A DNA stretch of 64,000 bases, taken from Micrasema longulum (Eukaryota > Arthropoda > Insecta > Trichoptera > Brachycentridae). The position numbers and the translations under genes were made by a program. Below are positions 20,658 to 32,109 of the stretch, in pieces; the stretch's first letter is position 1, and the number at the start of each line of letters is the position of its first letter. The stretch is taken from the NCBI GenBank assembly GCA_022494885.1, contig JAGVSM010001678.1, forward strand, positions 47,352-111,351, written 5' to 3'. Below the pieces are notes generated by a model that made no database searches, was not told the DNA's origin, and saw only the letters and a list, made by a program, of their open reading frames with translations.

Positions 20658-23547
20658 GTAATTGTTATTTATTTCGCAACATAATTTTTACTATAGATGA
20701 AATAGATATTCAGTTACCTAAACAAAGTATTACGAAAACGTAATTTTATCTACAAATGTATTTATTTTCAACAATACTACATCGTGAGTCTAATATCTAG
20801 TATTAAGTTGATTAGAAGTAAATAATTGTGATAAATAAATCATTTCTCTTATTTTTGGCAGTAAATGATCACACTTTTCTTCATACATAACACCTGCTTC
20901 AGATAATAGCCTCACTGTATGTGACGGTGTTAAGCTTCGGTTTTGTTTATTGCGACTTCAACATTAATTGTTGTGTTTCGGCTGAAAGCCTTGTCGGATA
21001 TTCGGTATCCTGCGAAAACACTATACATTTCATCTCAATTGTTTACATTGGTATATTTACTTTCAGTATATTTTTAATGATTTAAATTTTAATTCAATCT
21101 TTAAACTACTTTCAGTTTTGTTTTTTCCCTTATAATATTATTATTGTACTTGAAATAATGAAAATAGTTAATTGATAACCTTAGCATGTAATATAATATG
21201 GTAACTTCACTGACCCATTAGAATTAAGCCTAATATTTTATACTCTGAAACTATGAAATTGTAATGTATGTTTCCCGAATAAAAGTGAATAAAAAATACT
21301 AATAATGATGGTGTCCCAAATAGGCAAATAGATGCCCATTCTAGGGGCCTAACATTACAAAGTACGCATTCAACCAGCAAATATGGTGAATAATTTAAAT
21401 AATATGTATTGTTACTCTAAACAATCAAACAACTCTAGCACTTCTTGGTCATGTGCCGTGGCGCGGTTGGTTAGATGGCTAAGTGTGAAACTGGCGTGGC
21501 GGGTTCGATTCCCGCCAGTTGCAAGAAAAAAATTTAAGAAATAATTTTTTAATATTAGATTTTTTTAAATCAACTGATTCTCTTTACCATACTTATTTAT
21601 TTTCGAAAAAGCACCATCTCTTTTGGGGTATGTATTTAATCGAAACTAAATATTTATAAGTAACCCAATATAATACAATAATATTAATTTGGTTCTATAG
21701 GTGAAATATCCAAGTGGCGTAGAAGTGTCGGAGGGGAACGAATTGACGCCCACAAAAGTAAAGGATGTCCCTACTACTGAATGGGATGCGGAAACGGGCT
21801 CTTTCTACACCCTGTGCATGACTGGTAAAATATATACATATTTTATAAATTTATTACCGTAATTCATGCACAAAATACCGGACATGATTTGTCGTGGAGC
21901 CCCACAATGCAGTCCGGATCCAAAGATTAAAGTCTGCGCCAGAGTAATGGAGGAAGGTTATGGCGCATCCCAACTCATCACAAAAATAGTATAATTACTA
22001 CAACTAGGTAACTCCAAAATAAATATTTTTGAGTTACCCACTGAAAACACATACATATTTATACCTTCCTTCATGAATGCTACAAATGGACAAGTATTGA
22101 TTTATTAAAATCACATTATGATGATTTGTATGCATGACTTGTATATTTGCAGCATTCATGGAGGAGGATAAAAAAATGTGTTTTTAGTGGGTAACTCACA
22201 GATGCTGATTTTGAAGTTACCTAGTTGTATGTAGTGATTACCCCGTCATATGTTTTTAGAAACGTCTCGCCTTAACCCATTAAGTCACTGTTCACAGCCA
22301 GCGCAAGCACGTGTTTTTAGTGATTACAATTTTTCGTTTTGTACAATCAGTAGTCATTTTTATTTAACTTTTTTCACATAATGTAAATAACATAGTACAT
22401 TGGCGGGTTTATTGCCAAATGGCAATTTCTTCCAACCAACAAATAAAACAAAAGTTTTATTTTTATAATTCAAGTTACAGAACATATTCAATAGAAAAAA
22501 AAGATTAAAAGGCTAAAGATATATAAATAGAAATAAACGTATTTGTTTATAAATTACCTTAAATCAAAACTATTACTCAATGGGGAAAAGGAAAAAAGAG
22601 GAAAGAGGAAAAAGGAAAGGAGGAGAGATTAAGGAAGAGAAAGAAGATGTTTCTTCAGACGTGATTTAAACAGAGATAATGTAGTAACATCTTTGATGGT
22701 GTATGGGAGATGATTCCACAGTCGAGCCGCATGGACACTATATGAGTTAGAAAAGAAAGAGGAATTTTGGATGGGTATTAAGAGAGTGCCTTGAGAATTA
22801 GAACGAAAAGGTAAACCATGAACTGATAAGCGTTGAAATTTTTCACCCAGGTATATAGGAGCATTAGGTGATTGAATACTTAAGATCTTCTAGTAATAAT
22901 GTATTAATTTTTTAAATTTTATTTTCAATCATGGAGTGAACTTCTTCAAACTGAAGTTTATTCATTTTAATATACATATAAATTCTTTCATTGTCCACTC
23001 CTTGTCAAGACAGTGAAATTCACCAGCCTTTAATCTTGTCATATTTATAGGTGTTTCGAAAATTGCCTCTAGGAAGAGAGGAGGACCTCTGTCGTCTGAT
23101 AATGTAAATCAAATATAAAAATGTGAGATCATCTTCAAATTCACTGTCCAAATCACTAGAAGTTATTTTGAACCGACCGACTACAGCGAAGTTGGCTCAG
23201 AGAATGATCATTAAAAATGACAAAAGAGCTCACAACGCACCACAATAATGAGTACACAATACGACTCAATTATGTAATCCTACCGTAGGTGTGAGTAAGA
23301 TAATAATAATGATGACATTTATTATTATTTTAGATCCCGATGCTCCAAGTCGCCAGACTCCAACATTCCGAGAATGGCACCACTGGCTGGTGGGGAACAT
23401 TCCAGGGAACGCCGTCTCTAGCGGAGAAACTCTCTCCGAGTACATCGGCAGTGGCCCCCCCAAGGACACGGGACTCCATCGCTACGTATTCCTTGTTTTC
23501 AAGCAACCCGGAAAGATTAATTTTACCGAGAGCAAACTTACCAACAA
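20550..23547 (+). CDS. Phosphatidylethanolamine-binding protein (PEBP/RKIP family), 3' end missing
   Basis: PEBPs are small soluble proteins with an anion/phospholipid-head-group pocket; animal members modulate kinase signalling. Exons are 20550-20657, 21701-21824 and 23334-23547, in GT-AG introns with phases 0, 1 and 2 that join correctly. The order is a short leader ([10 protein letters not shown]), [17 protein letters not shown] (family N-terminus), [24 protein letters not shown] (signature, Asp78-Pro79-Asp80), [13 protein letters not shown], and [15 protein letters not shown] (second signature). Translation stops at LTN + 'AA' at a donor (aa|gtaaag); reading on gives Lys-stop, so a fourth exon for the last ~40 residues is expected but not found in the window. 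The frame is open upstream to 20418, adding a hydrophobic stretch (ILTVFFTVFISLFFCLSLG) that may be a signal or just the pyrimidine tract of an acceptor. Met 20577 is an alternative start. Confidence 0.88.
21455..21525 (+). mobile_element. tRNA-like SINE head
   Basis: Box A-like (TTGGTTAGATGGCTAAG) and an intact T-arm (GCGGGTTCGATTCCCGC) are present. The 5' and 3' ends do not pair as an acceptor stem, so it is a SINE head rather than a tRNA gene. It lies in PEBP intron 1. Confidence 0.5.
21701..21824 (+). CDS. PEBP gene, middle exon
   Basis: Encodes [20 protein letters not shown] and onward to FYTLCMT plus one base. The acceptor is 'ttctatag' and the donor ACTG|gtaaaa. Confidence 0.9.
21993..22239. 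mobile_element. MITE with ~95-bp inverted arms in PEBP intron 2
   Basis: The left arm ACTACAACTAGGTAACT … GTTACCCACTGAAAACACAT … CATGAATGCTACAAAT is repeated in inverted form to 22239 with scattered mismatches. It would fold into a long hairpin. No coding capacity. Confidence 0.75.
22440..22885 (-). pseudogene. LINE ORF2 C-terminal fragment
   Basis: An uninterrupted minus-strand frame from about 22876 to the stop at 22629-22631 reads [20 protein letters not shown], then [17 protein letters not shown] and [14 protein letters not shown]. 'RLWN.LP…FK..LKK.L' is the hallmark end of many LINE reverse transcriptase ORFs. The purine-rich rest to ~22440 is its 3' UTR. Confidence 0.75.
23334..23547 (+). 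CDS. PEBP gene, third exon with both family signatures
   Basis: Begins with the DPDAPSR signature and ends LTN; the acceptor is 'attattttag'. It is strikingly GC-richer than its surroundings. R190 debris starts only ~20 bp past the donor. Confidence 0.92.
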
Positions 23548-23564
23548 GTAAAGAATTAAAAATA

Positions 23565-23702
23565 TTAAGAACAGAGATGAAGAATATTTTTGAAAGGGGA
23601 TTATGGAAGTCTAGGCATTTACAGGGCTTATGACCTGTCATTGGCTGGTTTAAGTGGTCATTTTACACACTGTAACATTCACCATTCTGCTTATGTTTGA
23701 TC
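23565..23702 (-). mobile_element. R190 repeat copy, minus strand
   Basis: Shares AAGTCTAGGCATTTACAGGG, TTATGACCTGTCATTGGCTG and ACATTCACCATTCTGC with the other copies in inverted orientation. It immediately follows PEBP exon 3. Confidence 0.75.
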
Positions 23703-23904
23703 AATTAATAATTAAAACAAATAACCCGCTAAGCCTTTATTCTAGAGGCTCGTCAGCTGGTGGGATAGAAAGGATATGGAAGGAAATTATGGATAATACA
23801 CCATTGGAACATTGTTTATGAAAACAACTAGTCAAAAAATATGTATAAAAATTTTGAGGTATTTTTAAGCATTTTACGGTAGGTAAAATAATTCAGAAGA
23901 TTCT

Positions 23905-24040
23905 CACGTACATCACAAGAGGTATCAAACACTTCATAAAAATCAACAGGTGGAAAAATGTGGCTGTTCAAACATGGACAGAATGGTAAATGTTACAGAG
24001 TGTGTTAAGTAATCAGTTAAATCAACCAATGGTCTGAGTT
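23905..24040 (+). mobile_element. R190 repeat copy, plus strand
   Basis: Shares AATCAACAGGTGGAAAAATG, ATGGTAAATGTTACAGAGTG and the AAATCAACCAATGG region. It is in the opposite orientation to the copy 200 bp upstream. Confidence 0.65.
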
Positions 24041-24114
24041 ACTGTTCATGGTTTGTTGGTTTATTATGCAATCGCACATAACTGTATTCTTCACCCGCTT
24101 GGACACAGAGAAGA

Positions 24115-24366
24115 GTGTTTTCGAGGGAATCGAGTGGAGATAAATCCACATCGTATTATAGTGGTTGGCGCATTCGCTTATCTTGTTTGAGATCCTGGGT
24201 TCGATTCCTGACAGGTTGGACATGAAGTATTGTGTTTTAAGGTGGTTCTACACTTTTTTTACCTTAACCATTATACCTACATGTAATAGATGATCAAAAT
24301 ATGCTGAATTTGGTTTACCAATGCAGTGGCATGGTACGACTAGGCGTGGAAAGGGGAATGCTGATA
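24115..24366 (+). mobile_element. SINE family 1 copy
   Basis: Has the GAGTGGAGATAAATCCAC entry sequence, a box A-like GTGGTTGGCGCATTCGC, box B-like GGGTTCGATTCCTGAC, and the body ending in 'ACCAATGCAGTGGC'. Somewhat decayed. Confidence 0.75.
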
Positions 24367-24677
24367 ATTATGTAATAGATACATAATATAAAATTGTTAA
24401 ACATTTTCCACAGCACGAGGAATCATAGTAAAGGAATGTTATTCTTTAAAAAAAGGAAAAACAAAAAAATAATGCATGTTTATTTATTCACACAAATCCA
24501 CATGTTACAAAAAATAAATATAATGTATCCCTAATTCTATGAGGCCAAGAGCTCTGTGTTGAGTTGGGATACAACATAATGGAAAGTGAAAGCATGCATA
24601 TTATTAAACAATACCCAAAGTAAAAATTATTACATAATCATATATTTTAATAAATATTTAAACAATATGCTTAATAG

Positions 24678-24698
24678 TATATATATATATATATATAT
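24678..24698. repeat. (AT)n microsatellite
   Basis: About ten uninterrupted AT dinucleotides. Confidence 0.9.
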
Positions 24699-24999
24699 CA
24701 GGGCGAATCGTCCAAATAAGCGATTATGTACAGCTTAGCATTATATTTGACTTTCTGTAATAATGTTTCATAGTAACATGTATATGGCAAAATAAAAAAA
24801 TCGTTTGTTTTAAATCACCGTCACCGTTTATATCTTCCTACAATATAATAATCTATAAAGTGCGCCCAGCCCGTTCTCAGTAAACTATGAAACTAGCCGA
24901 TTACATCAGCTTTTTCGTCCTTACAAAAAAATACACTATATTTTACATCTTAAACCTAGTCGCGTTTTTTCAGTACTAAAACAAGCTTGCAGATTCCAA

Positions 25000-26290
25000 A
25001 TATTTATTTATTATATATATACGGCCTAAGCCAATTACAACAGTTACATGAAGAAACATAAATGCAAGAAACTGAACAAAAAGAACATAAAACTATTTAG
25101 CAAAGACAAACAAGGGCAAAACAATAATAGTATACAATATATTCAAAAAAACGAAAGACCAAAAACTTTGAGCTAAACCATGCCAATCCAACTTCATCTC
25201 ACACTGTTTAGTCGCGAAGAGATCTACGAAAAGCCGGAAGATCTATCCCAAAAAATTCCAAGTCGTGTGATGAATTGACTAATCTACACATTCTGGACAT
25301 TGGGGCATAAAACCAAAGTTGCTCTTAGAAGATTTTATAAATAGCAGATTTTGACTTCTGGTGACACGGTTGGGAACATGAAAAGAAATTGATTGCAACA
25401 GAGATGGGACATCACTTATAGCATTAAGTATTTTGAAAATGCATATAAGGTTCATCTCAGTTTTACGTCTCTCCAATAAAGACAGATTAAGAGATTGCCT
25501 TAAATAAAAATAGGAATAATTACCCCTTTGTAATCCGAGCAACCATGCCACTTTTCTTAGAAAACGGCGTTGGGTATACTCGATATGGTCAATGTGAGTC
25601 CTGTATAATGGAGATGAAATAGGAGAAGCGTATTCTAGATGGGGTCGAACTAGTGAGCAATAAAGAGTTTTGATGGTATTAATATTTTTGAAGTCCACCG
25701 TCACTCATTGATAAGAACATTGGTTTGGATTAATTTAGTGGAATTTTAGCATCCCTGCTGATGAAAGAAGGAAAACGGAAAGCCCGTCGTCATTCTATTG
25801 ATAAAACCAAGAAGTTTGAGAGATTTTTTTACAATATTATCAATGTGTTCACGATAGGAGAGTTTACTATCTAAAGTTATGCCAAGATCCTTTATTGACA
25901 AAGCCATTAAAAAGGAAGTATTTTTTAGTTTGTAGTTGAATTTCATAAGGTTTTTTCATCGCGAGAAAGATATTATTTTACATTTGTCAATGTTAAGTTG
26001 AAGACAGTTGATGTCACACCATTCATCAAAAATATTAATATAGTTTTGAAAAAGAAGACAATCATTGGGAGATTCAATTAGTTTAACTATCTTGTTATCA
26101 TCAGCAAAAAGCCAGAATTTAGTATTTTGGAAAACATTGATAATATCGTTTATAAAAATATTAAATAATAATGGAGCAAGGTGTGCTCCTTGAGGTACTC
26201 CAGAAGTAACAGGAATTGGAGAAGACAAGGAATAATTAATTTGCATCAACTGTTTTCTTTCACTTAGGTAAAAACTGAAACTAATGAATC
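25000..26290 (-). pseudogene. LINE reverse transcriptase, 5'-truncated copy with frameshifts
   Basis: Minus-strand frames in order: FISFSFYLSERKQ and VTSGVPQGAHLAPLLFNIFIND, then LFADDNKIV (catalytic Asp-Asp), DEWCDINCLQLNIDKC, then KDLGITLDSKLSYREHID and LGFINRMT; after another break, LYCSLVRPHLEYAS, QRRFLRKVAWLLGL, RRKTEMNLICIFKIL and the C-terminus. It is split into three frames (26249-25956, 25946-25746, 25704-25279) by small indels or stops. An A/T-rich tail ends near 25000. Same broad family as 51072 and 18164 (CR1/Jockey type). Confidence 0.85.
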
Positions 26291-26414
26291 TTGTCCTATT
26301 TTATTTCAACAGCGATTGCTAAATATTGACGAATAAATATGCATCGAAACATATGGAGCAAATGAATTAAGTCTTTTTGTCATGTTGTTATTATAAAGGT
26401 GATTTTTTATTATT

Positions 26415-27200
26415 TGAAAATTTATTTATTAACCCTTACGGATTATTACATTCATTTTACAAAAATATTATATAATCATACTCTGTTATTGATAATAATA
26501 CTTTTTAAATATTTTGAAAAGTTTGTCTGAGTCTTTTGTTTACGTTTGTCTAGTTGTTTATTGTATAATTTTAGTCCCTGGTTTATTAGTCTCGACTGCC
26601 CTTGTTTTGTTTTAGAAAGTTGGATATTATATTTTTCCGATATTTTCGTATTATGTCCATGTTTACTATATTTTTTTACAAGTTTTAGTTCTTCGTCTAC
26701 AATTACATCAGTGGCTAATTTATGGATAAATTTTAATAATTCTAGTTGAAAGAGTTCAGTTATATTTAATTGCCTAGTTTGTTTAAAAAGTTCTCTAGTT
26801 GCTGTTAAATAGAGTAGGCCTTATACTAACTTTAATATTTTATTTTGTTGTATTTGTAGTCTGTTTATGCCATTTTGATATCCTGTTCCCCATAGTAGTT
26901 GCATATAACAAAGTTTAGTTTTTACATAGGCTTTGTTCTTTAGCATTTTTTTCCGTTTTTGGAACAAAATTATTAATTTTTTAAAAAATACTCGATAATG
27001 TCGCCACTTTGATAATTAAAAGCTGATATAAATTTTCTATGTCAATTGTCTATCTATTGTTAGTCCTAAGTATTTCACATGTTCAATTTCAGTTAGTCGT
27101 TCATCATTTATGTGAGCATTTATTTCATGTCATTTTTTTTCTAGATTCAAAATTGATAATATTGCATTTTTTGCGTTGAGAGATAAGTACTGTTGAGAGA
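26415..27200 (-). pseudogene. LINE reverse transcriptase C-terminal half, second family
   Basis: The minus strand reads NDERLTEIEHVKYLGLTIDR, then NKAYVKTKLCYMQLLWGTGY, ELFQLELLKFIHKLATD, LKLVKKYSKHGHNTKISEKY and RLINQGLKLYNKQL before the stop. The 3' end is 'AAGGGTTAATAAATAAAT'. A 300-bp copy of the same 3' part lies at 46205-46565. Confidence 0.75.
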
Positions 27201-27300
27201 GAAATGTTGAAAGAGATACTTGTATATCTTTGAAACCGGTCGATAGAAAAAATATAGAATAATTGGTTAAAAACAAAGAAAACCTATATTTTTATTTATA
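27175..27300 (+). repeat. 'GAAACCGGTCG … GGTTAAAAACAA' repeat
   Basis: TTTGAAACCGGTCGATAG followed by TTGGTTAAAAACAAAG. It matches the block at 34565-34645 and, inverted, 33150-33205. Probably the end of a retroelement of unknown clade. Confidence 0.45.
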
Positions 27301-28930
27301 TTCAAGTGTTGCGAAACAGATCTATAAGAAATATTTTTCGGTAGCCATATGATACTCATGTGAACGATATATACTTCAAAATCAATATTTATTTATTAAT
27401 TCTTATTTGGGAAAAAACAACAGATTTTACATGTATTGTATACAGAAAATAAGAATATATATAAACAAAAATTGTGAAAACAGTCAATATAAATTTTCCA
27501 CAATGGTGTAAGCTATTTATTAATTACATTATCGGTATCAAAATAAAAGCAATTCAACAATTAAGAAATTTTAGGCACTTAGAAGTTGCAAATAAAATAA
27601 AAATACATATATTTATATACAGTAATAAAAATAAAGTAAATAGAAACAAGATAAATTTAAATTTAAAGAATAAGAAAAGAAAAAAGTTATATAACAATAA
27701 TGTAAAAGGTACAAAATATAATAATGAACGTACGAGTACATACATAATTACTGACATCGTATTACTAAACGGGTGTACTGTCTATATATTTCATATAGGA
27801 GAGATGAAAAATGTCTGCGTGACAGGAGAGAGCAGTAATAATAATAATATAATTCCTTTTAGTATACTTCCCAGCTACGAAAACAATAATACAATTGAGC
27901 CTATTTTTAATAAAGATCTGCGTAAGCATAATTCACCTTTGCGTAAAAATAAACATATTATAATCAGTCAAATCAACCTAATTCAGATTCATTATCTTCA
28001 ATACATTGCATACACACAGTTTAACCTTTCGCCTCCCTCTCTCAAAAACCCAATCCCTGATAAATATCTAATTAAAATAATACTTTTTTAGGAATTTTGC
28101 AAGTAGGGGTTTTCCTTCGTATTATTGTTTGCTAAATTTATTATATCTTCTTGTGATATTTCGTCGCGATAAATGTGACACCTCGTAACTGCAATTTTTG
28201 CTCAATTTAAGTTTAGATGCCGTAAAGTAATTTTGCGTCTTTCCAGTGATACTTTACAGGGCACTTTATATTCATGTATCGGAGGCTTATTTCACTAATA
28301 GAGAGCTCTCATAACTAGCCTTGCTAACACTTAGTACGGTGGACTTAACTGTCAAAACTGTTTTTTCTCTCTCCTGGGAGGTTGACTGGTTTGCATATAC
28401 GAGGTATCACATCTAAAGCAACGATTTATACCTCTGACTTTTTATTGCATGTTACATGTTTGTGTTTGTATGTGTATATGTGTATGAGGGTGTAGTAGGT
28501 ATGTTTTCGCTCTCAATATGTATAAATTCCTAGCATGTTTGTACTTTGCAATGTATTATTTATGTCTTAATTATTTGTAGTTGTAAGTTGTAAAATTACG
28601 ATATTGTCTAAAAACGAGTTTTGTTTAAAACTCATTGGGAATATTTATAAATACATACAATTACATGTATTCATATTTTAATATATTTTTCAAAAAACCA
28701 TAATCATAAAGTAAGTATAAAATAGAAACCCTCACATGTAAACACTCACACGCATTCATACTTGTTTATATTTGTAGATATTAGTTGTTTTTGTTATTTA
28801 CCTTTATTTTCCTTTTATATTCTCTGTAATACTGTTAATATGCGCAAGCAATTAAGTCAAATCTCAAATATCCCTGTAGGTATATAATGTTTCCACTCGG
28901 GTTTTATTTCTCAAAACTCAATTCATTTTA
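27300..28930. other. AT-rich interval without a supported gene
   Basis: Contains the longest plus-strand open frame of the area (27474-28091, 205 codons). It is made almost entirely of Ile, Asn, Lys, Tyr and Leu, starts from a non-ATG codon, and resembles no family, so I treat it as chance. A 'TTTATTTATTAATTCTTATT' tail at 27388 looks like a LINE 3' end. Confidence 0.45.
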
Positions 28931-28933
28931 ATC

Positions 28934-29075
28934 GGGTCGTGTTTAATCTAAGGTCCGAGGTTCGAACCCCACTCTACCCCAACTTGATTTCCATTTTCTA
29001 ATAGTGAGTTATTTACAACTCGTTAAAAGTGCCCACTAAATGGAAATATTCAGGTAAATTATAAGAACCCTGTAT
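28934..29075 (+). mobile_element. SINE family 3 copy
   Basis: Box B-like GAGGTTCGAACCCCACTC, then CTAATAGTGAGTTATTTACAA and AAATATTCAGGTAAATTATA. Shares the whole body with 40018 and 41725. Confidence 0.75.
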
Positions 29076-29171
29076 TTATTTTTGAAAACAATGCAAAATA
29101 AGTTACTTTATAAAAAAAAATTCTTATTATGTGTTTCTATGTATAAGTGTTTCTGTGTTTCTATGTATATC

Positions 29172-29361
29172 GGCGGCCTACGTGGTGTAGTGATCAAGAC
29201 GCTTGACTCACGCACGGAAGGTTCCGGGTTCGATTCCCGGTGTGAACACAAAAATTAAAATGTGATTTTTCTCAAACCTGGGTGTTCTGTGATGTAATTC
29301 ATCACTGTAATTGGGCCTCCTGGCCTGTTGTGGTGCAAAAATAAAAAAAATAAAAAAATAA
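29172..29361 (+). mobile_element. SINE family 2 copy
   Basis: tRNA-like head with CGTGGTGTAGTGATCAAGAC and GGGTTCGATTCCCGGTG, and a tail GGGCCTCCTGGCCTGTTGTG followed by A-rich sequence. It is the plus-strand partner of 16018-16212 and better preserved. Confidence 0.8.
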
Positions 29362-29594
29362 ATTCTACATAATATAAATCTGCGCTAAATACTTAGTAAT
29401 TTAAATAATTATAACCTACTGAAGGCCAGTTGCACCACAAAAATTTATGGTAAGACTACTTTAAAATTAATAATATATTTGACCTATTTTGACGAAAACG
29501 CTATTATTATTTAACTTTAAACTCATTTAATTGGCTTTTTTACGACGGAATTGGCTCTTAGTGGAAATATAAACAAATGTTTTATTTGTCTTTC

Positions 29595-29766
29595 AATATT
29601 ATTCAATTTAGAAAATGACTAAACGCGAGGTTCTCTGAATATTATTCAATTTAGAAAATGACTAAACGCGAGGTTCTCTGAATATTATTCAATTTAGAAA
29701 ATGACTAAACGCGAGGTTCTCTGAATATTATTCAATTTAGAAAATGACTAAACGCGAGGTTCTCTG
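29595..29766. repeat. Perfect tandem array, 4 x 43 bp
   Basis: Four identical units starting AATATTATTCAATTTAGAAA and ending with GAGGTTCTCTG. Perfect identity points to very recent expansion or an assembly artefact. Confidence 0.95.
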
Positions 29767-30119
29767 AAAAAGTGCCCATTTCGGGAGTTCGGGTTCGAGT
29801 ACTACACAAGATCGATACGTAATGTGGTCAAGGGTGAGACGAAGTTTTCTTCTGTTATGTAAATACGCGAACCCCGAATCCCTCATTTTATGGTCAACTA
29901 ACCAAAAAATTGCTTCACGTTAGTTCGGCTGTGGGCCACTGAAGGGCTAGGTGGGTGGTGGGTACCACGCGTACCTACTGATTTTTATCCATAATCGAAA
30001 AATCTTCGTGTATAGTTTATAAGGTCATGTTTAAAAAAAAAACTACCCGTTTTCAATTTTTTCAAAGTATTATAATTTCCGGCATCAGTATATTCGACAA
30101 ATTTTAATGGTATAGAGCG

Positions 30120-30480
30120 ACGCGATAATTCATTTTTAACGTAATCGGTGGAGATCTTAGACATACCGATTCACGGCCGAGAAATAATTGAATCTTCGAG
30201 TCCCGAACAAAGTCTTTAGAATTAATTTAAAGGACACCTGGAGAAGGTACTGCGGAGAGATCGGTATCGGGAGGACATAAAGCGGAGTCCCGGGGAACAC
30301 CGGCGGAGGTGACTATGGACGCGCTAAGGGGGGACACTTCTAATTCTCCCGTAAATTCGTTCATGAAAGGACATTATTCGTATGTCGAGTGTGAGAGAAA
30401 TATTCATGAATGGATTTAATTATTTTTTTGTCATTCGGGAAAGGTTGTGAAAAAAGGTTACGAATCTTCGAATTTAATTT
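30120..30480. promoter_or_regulatory. Repeat-poor, GC-richer island 1 (candidate regulatory element)
   Basis: Contains homeodomain-type words (AATTAATTT, TCTAATTCTCC), ATTCATGAATGG and GC-rich stretches. No long open frame in any phase. Role inferred only from composition contrast. Confidence 0.25.
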
Positions 30481-30889
30481 AAGGAATAGGTAGATACATA
30501 GATTTCATGATGTATTGTGGCACACAGAGACCATGCCTATGTGAAATTTATTTTTTTTATTTTTATTTAAGTGATATATTGTAAAATAGAAAATGCAACA
30601 CATTTAAACAAAAAAAATGTACGTAAATAAACATGAAAAAAATAAAATAGTTCATTCTGATGATTGAAACCTCACTGCTATATTTTTTTGAAATGTTATA
30701 ATTTTACAAACAAAACACGCTTCTACTCGTGCTCGTGACTAAATATATTTAGGTCAGAGTACTTTACCGAACTTTTAATAGAAAATTGCGGACATAAGAG
30801 AGCGCTAATGCCGCTGGTTAATTATTTATCTTTCTCTTTGGGTACCCTCTTTGTATTTATAAAAGAGGCCATTCCCAGGAAAATGGGAA

Positions 30890-31375
30890 ATTAAATGAAT
30901 GTTTTATATTGTATTAATGATAATCGGAGAACTCCCCGCCGCCGCCGCGCCGTTCATATTGTTGTTCCCCCGGTCGCATGTCGGCCCCGCCGCGGACCGG
31001 CAGCTAGCAGTTGTTATGGCTTCCGTTACGGCATCTTCTATCGCGAATATAACGTTTACGAATAGCATTAGTGCATTACCATATAAATACACGAATCATC
31101 ATTTTATTTTCCGTCCATATAACTCTCTTTGGGAGCGATACTTCATCAATCACCCTCTCTGTCTCTTCAAGCACCATTGCCTTCCTCCGTCCTGAGAGCT
31201 TCTCCCCCTCTCCGCTTCCTGCTCCCCACTTCCCGCCCCTTCCCGGACCGTACAGCACGCTCCTTTACATCACAATGTGTATTACATCCGCAGCCGCCGC
31301 CGCCGCCGCCTACTGACTCGGCGGCTTGCAGTCTTGTGCAAAATCGACTTGTGTCGGAGGTGTTCGAGAAATAAA
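30890..31375. promoter_or_regulatory. GC-rich island 2 with GCC repeats (candidate promoter/5' exon or enhancer)
   Basis: Carries (GCC)n runs at 30938 and 31291 and pyrimidine-rich blocks. Open frames on both strands reflect base composition only. It could be a 5' UTR or alanine-coding exon, but no start, splice or family signal settles it. Confidence 0.25.
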
Positions 31376-31604
31376 TACATTAATAGTACCCCGATTCAAA
31401 TCGACATAATAACGAAACATATTTTAATACCATTCACGGTTAAACAGTACCTATAAGAAGTATAGAATTAGCATCCGCTGCAGAATATTAATCGACGTTA
31501 TTTGGTGAAAGAGTGTAAATTTTTATAATTAGCTAATCACACGGTAACCGCACTTTCAGAGCTAAATATGTAATAGAGTTGATATTAAAAATTATATTTT
31601 TGAT

Positions 31605-31722
31605 ACATGTAGTGCATTGGTATTTCAAATGCAGCGCATTTTGATCATTATTGGATACAGATCGGCCACCGGACCTCAGGCGTGACAGGAAAACGCGCTA
31701 ACTAGTGCTAACCTCCTCGAGA
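31605..31722 (-). mobile_element. SINE family 1 fragment, internally deleted
   Basis: Retains the 3' block (inverted GTGCATTGGTATTTCAAATG) and the tRNA-like head (ACAGGAAAACGCGCTAAC, CCTCCTCGAG) but lacks most of the body. Confidence 0.5.
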
Positions 31723-31808
31723 TATATTTCAGGATTTTTACCAGAGAGTAGTCATCGATTCATAAACACAACGGCATTTTTCAAAATTAATTATAAGTCA
31801 TAAAGAAA

Positions 31809-32062
31809 TCATCATCATCACTCCCAAATGGTGCATAGGGCACTGCATTGGTACACCAATTGCATCGTATCTTGATCATTATTTTTTACATGAAGGTGAG
31901 ATGATCAGTCTTAAGGTTCAGCTACCAGTACAGGGGCTATGAAATATTCTGGTGTAAAAACACCCGTTTAAATAAATATTTCATATCAACCGCGACGGAT
32001 ATCAAGCCCGAGACCTCTCGCATGGCAGGCAAACGCGCTGACCATTACACCACGAGGCCGAC
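31809..32062 (-). mobile_element. SINE family 1 copy, minus strand
   Basis: Begins with the inverted GATGAT tail (ATCATCATCA), then GCACTGCATTGGTACACCAA, and ends at the tRNA-like head (CGCTGACCATTACACCACGA). Confidence 0.8.
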
Positions 32063-32109
32063 AAATCGCTGAAGTAAAATAAAATAAAGAATGTTCTAGC
32101 GTATCAAGA

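Noticed and set aside
21455..21525. Functional tRNA gene
   Set aside because: The T-arm is good but there is no pairing acceptor stem and no proper anticodon arm; better explained as a SINE head.
23266..23641. Minus-strand frames of 67 and 103 codons, and a 97-codon plus frame
   Set aside because: Shadows of PEBP exon 3, whose correct frame carries both family signatures.
27474..28091. 205-codon open frame, the longest on the plus strand in its area
   Set aside because: Composition is almost only Ile, Asn, Lys, Tyr, Leu; it has a non-ATG start, no domain, and is explained by AT-rich sequence.
29172..29250. tRNA gene at the head of SINE family 2
   Set aside because: Continues into a shared non-tRNA body and tail, with a second copy at 16018; it is a SINE.
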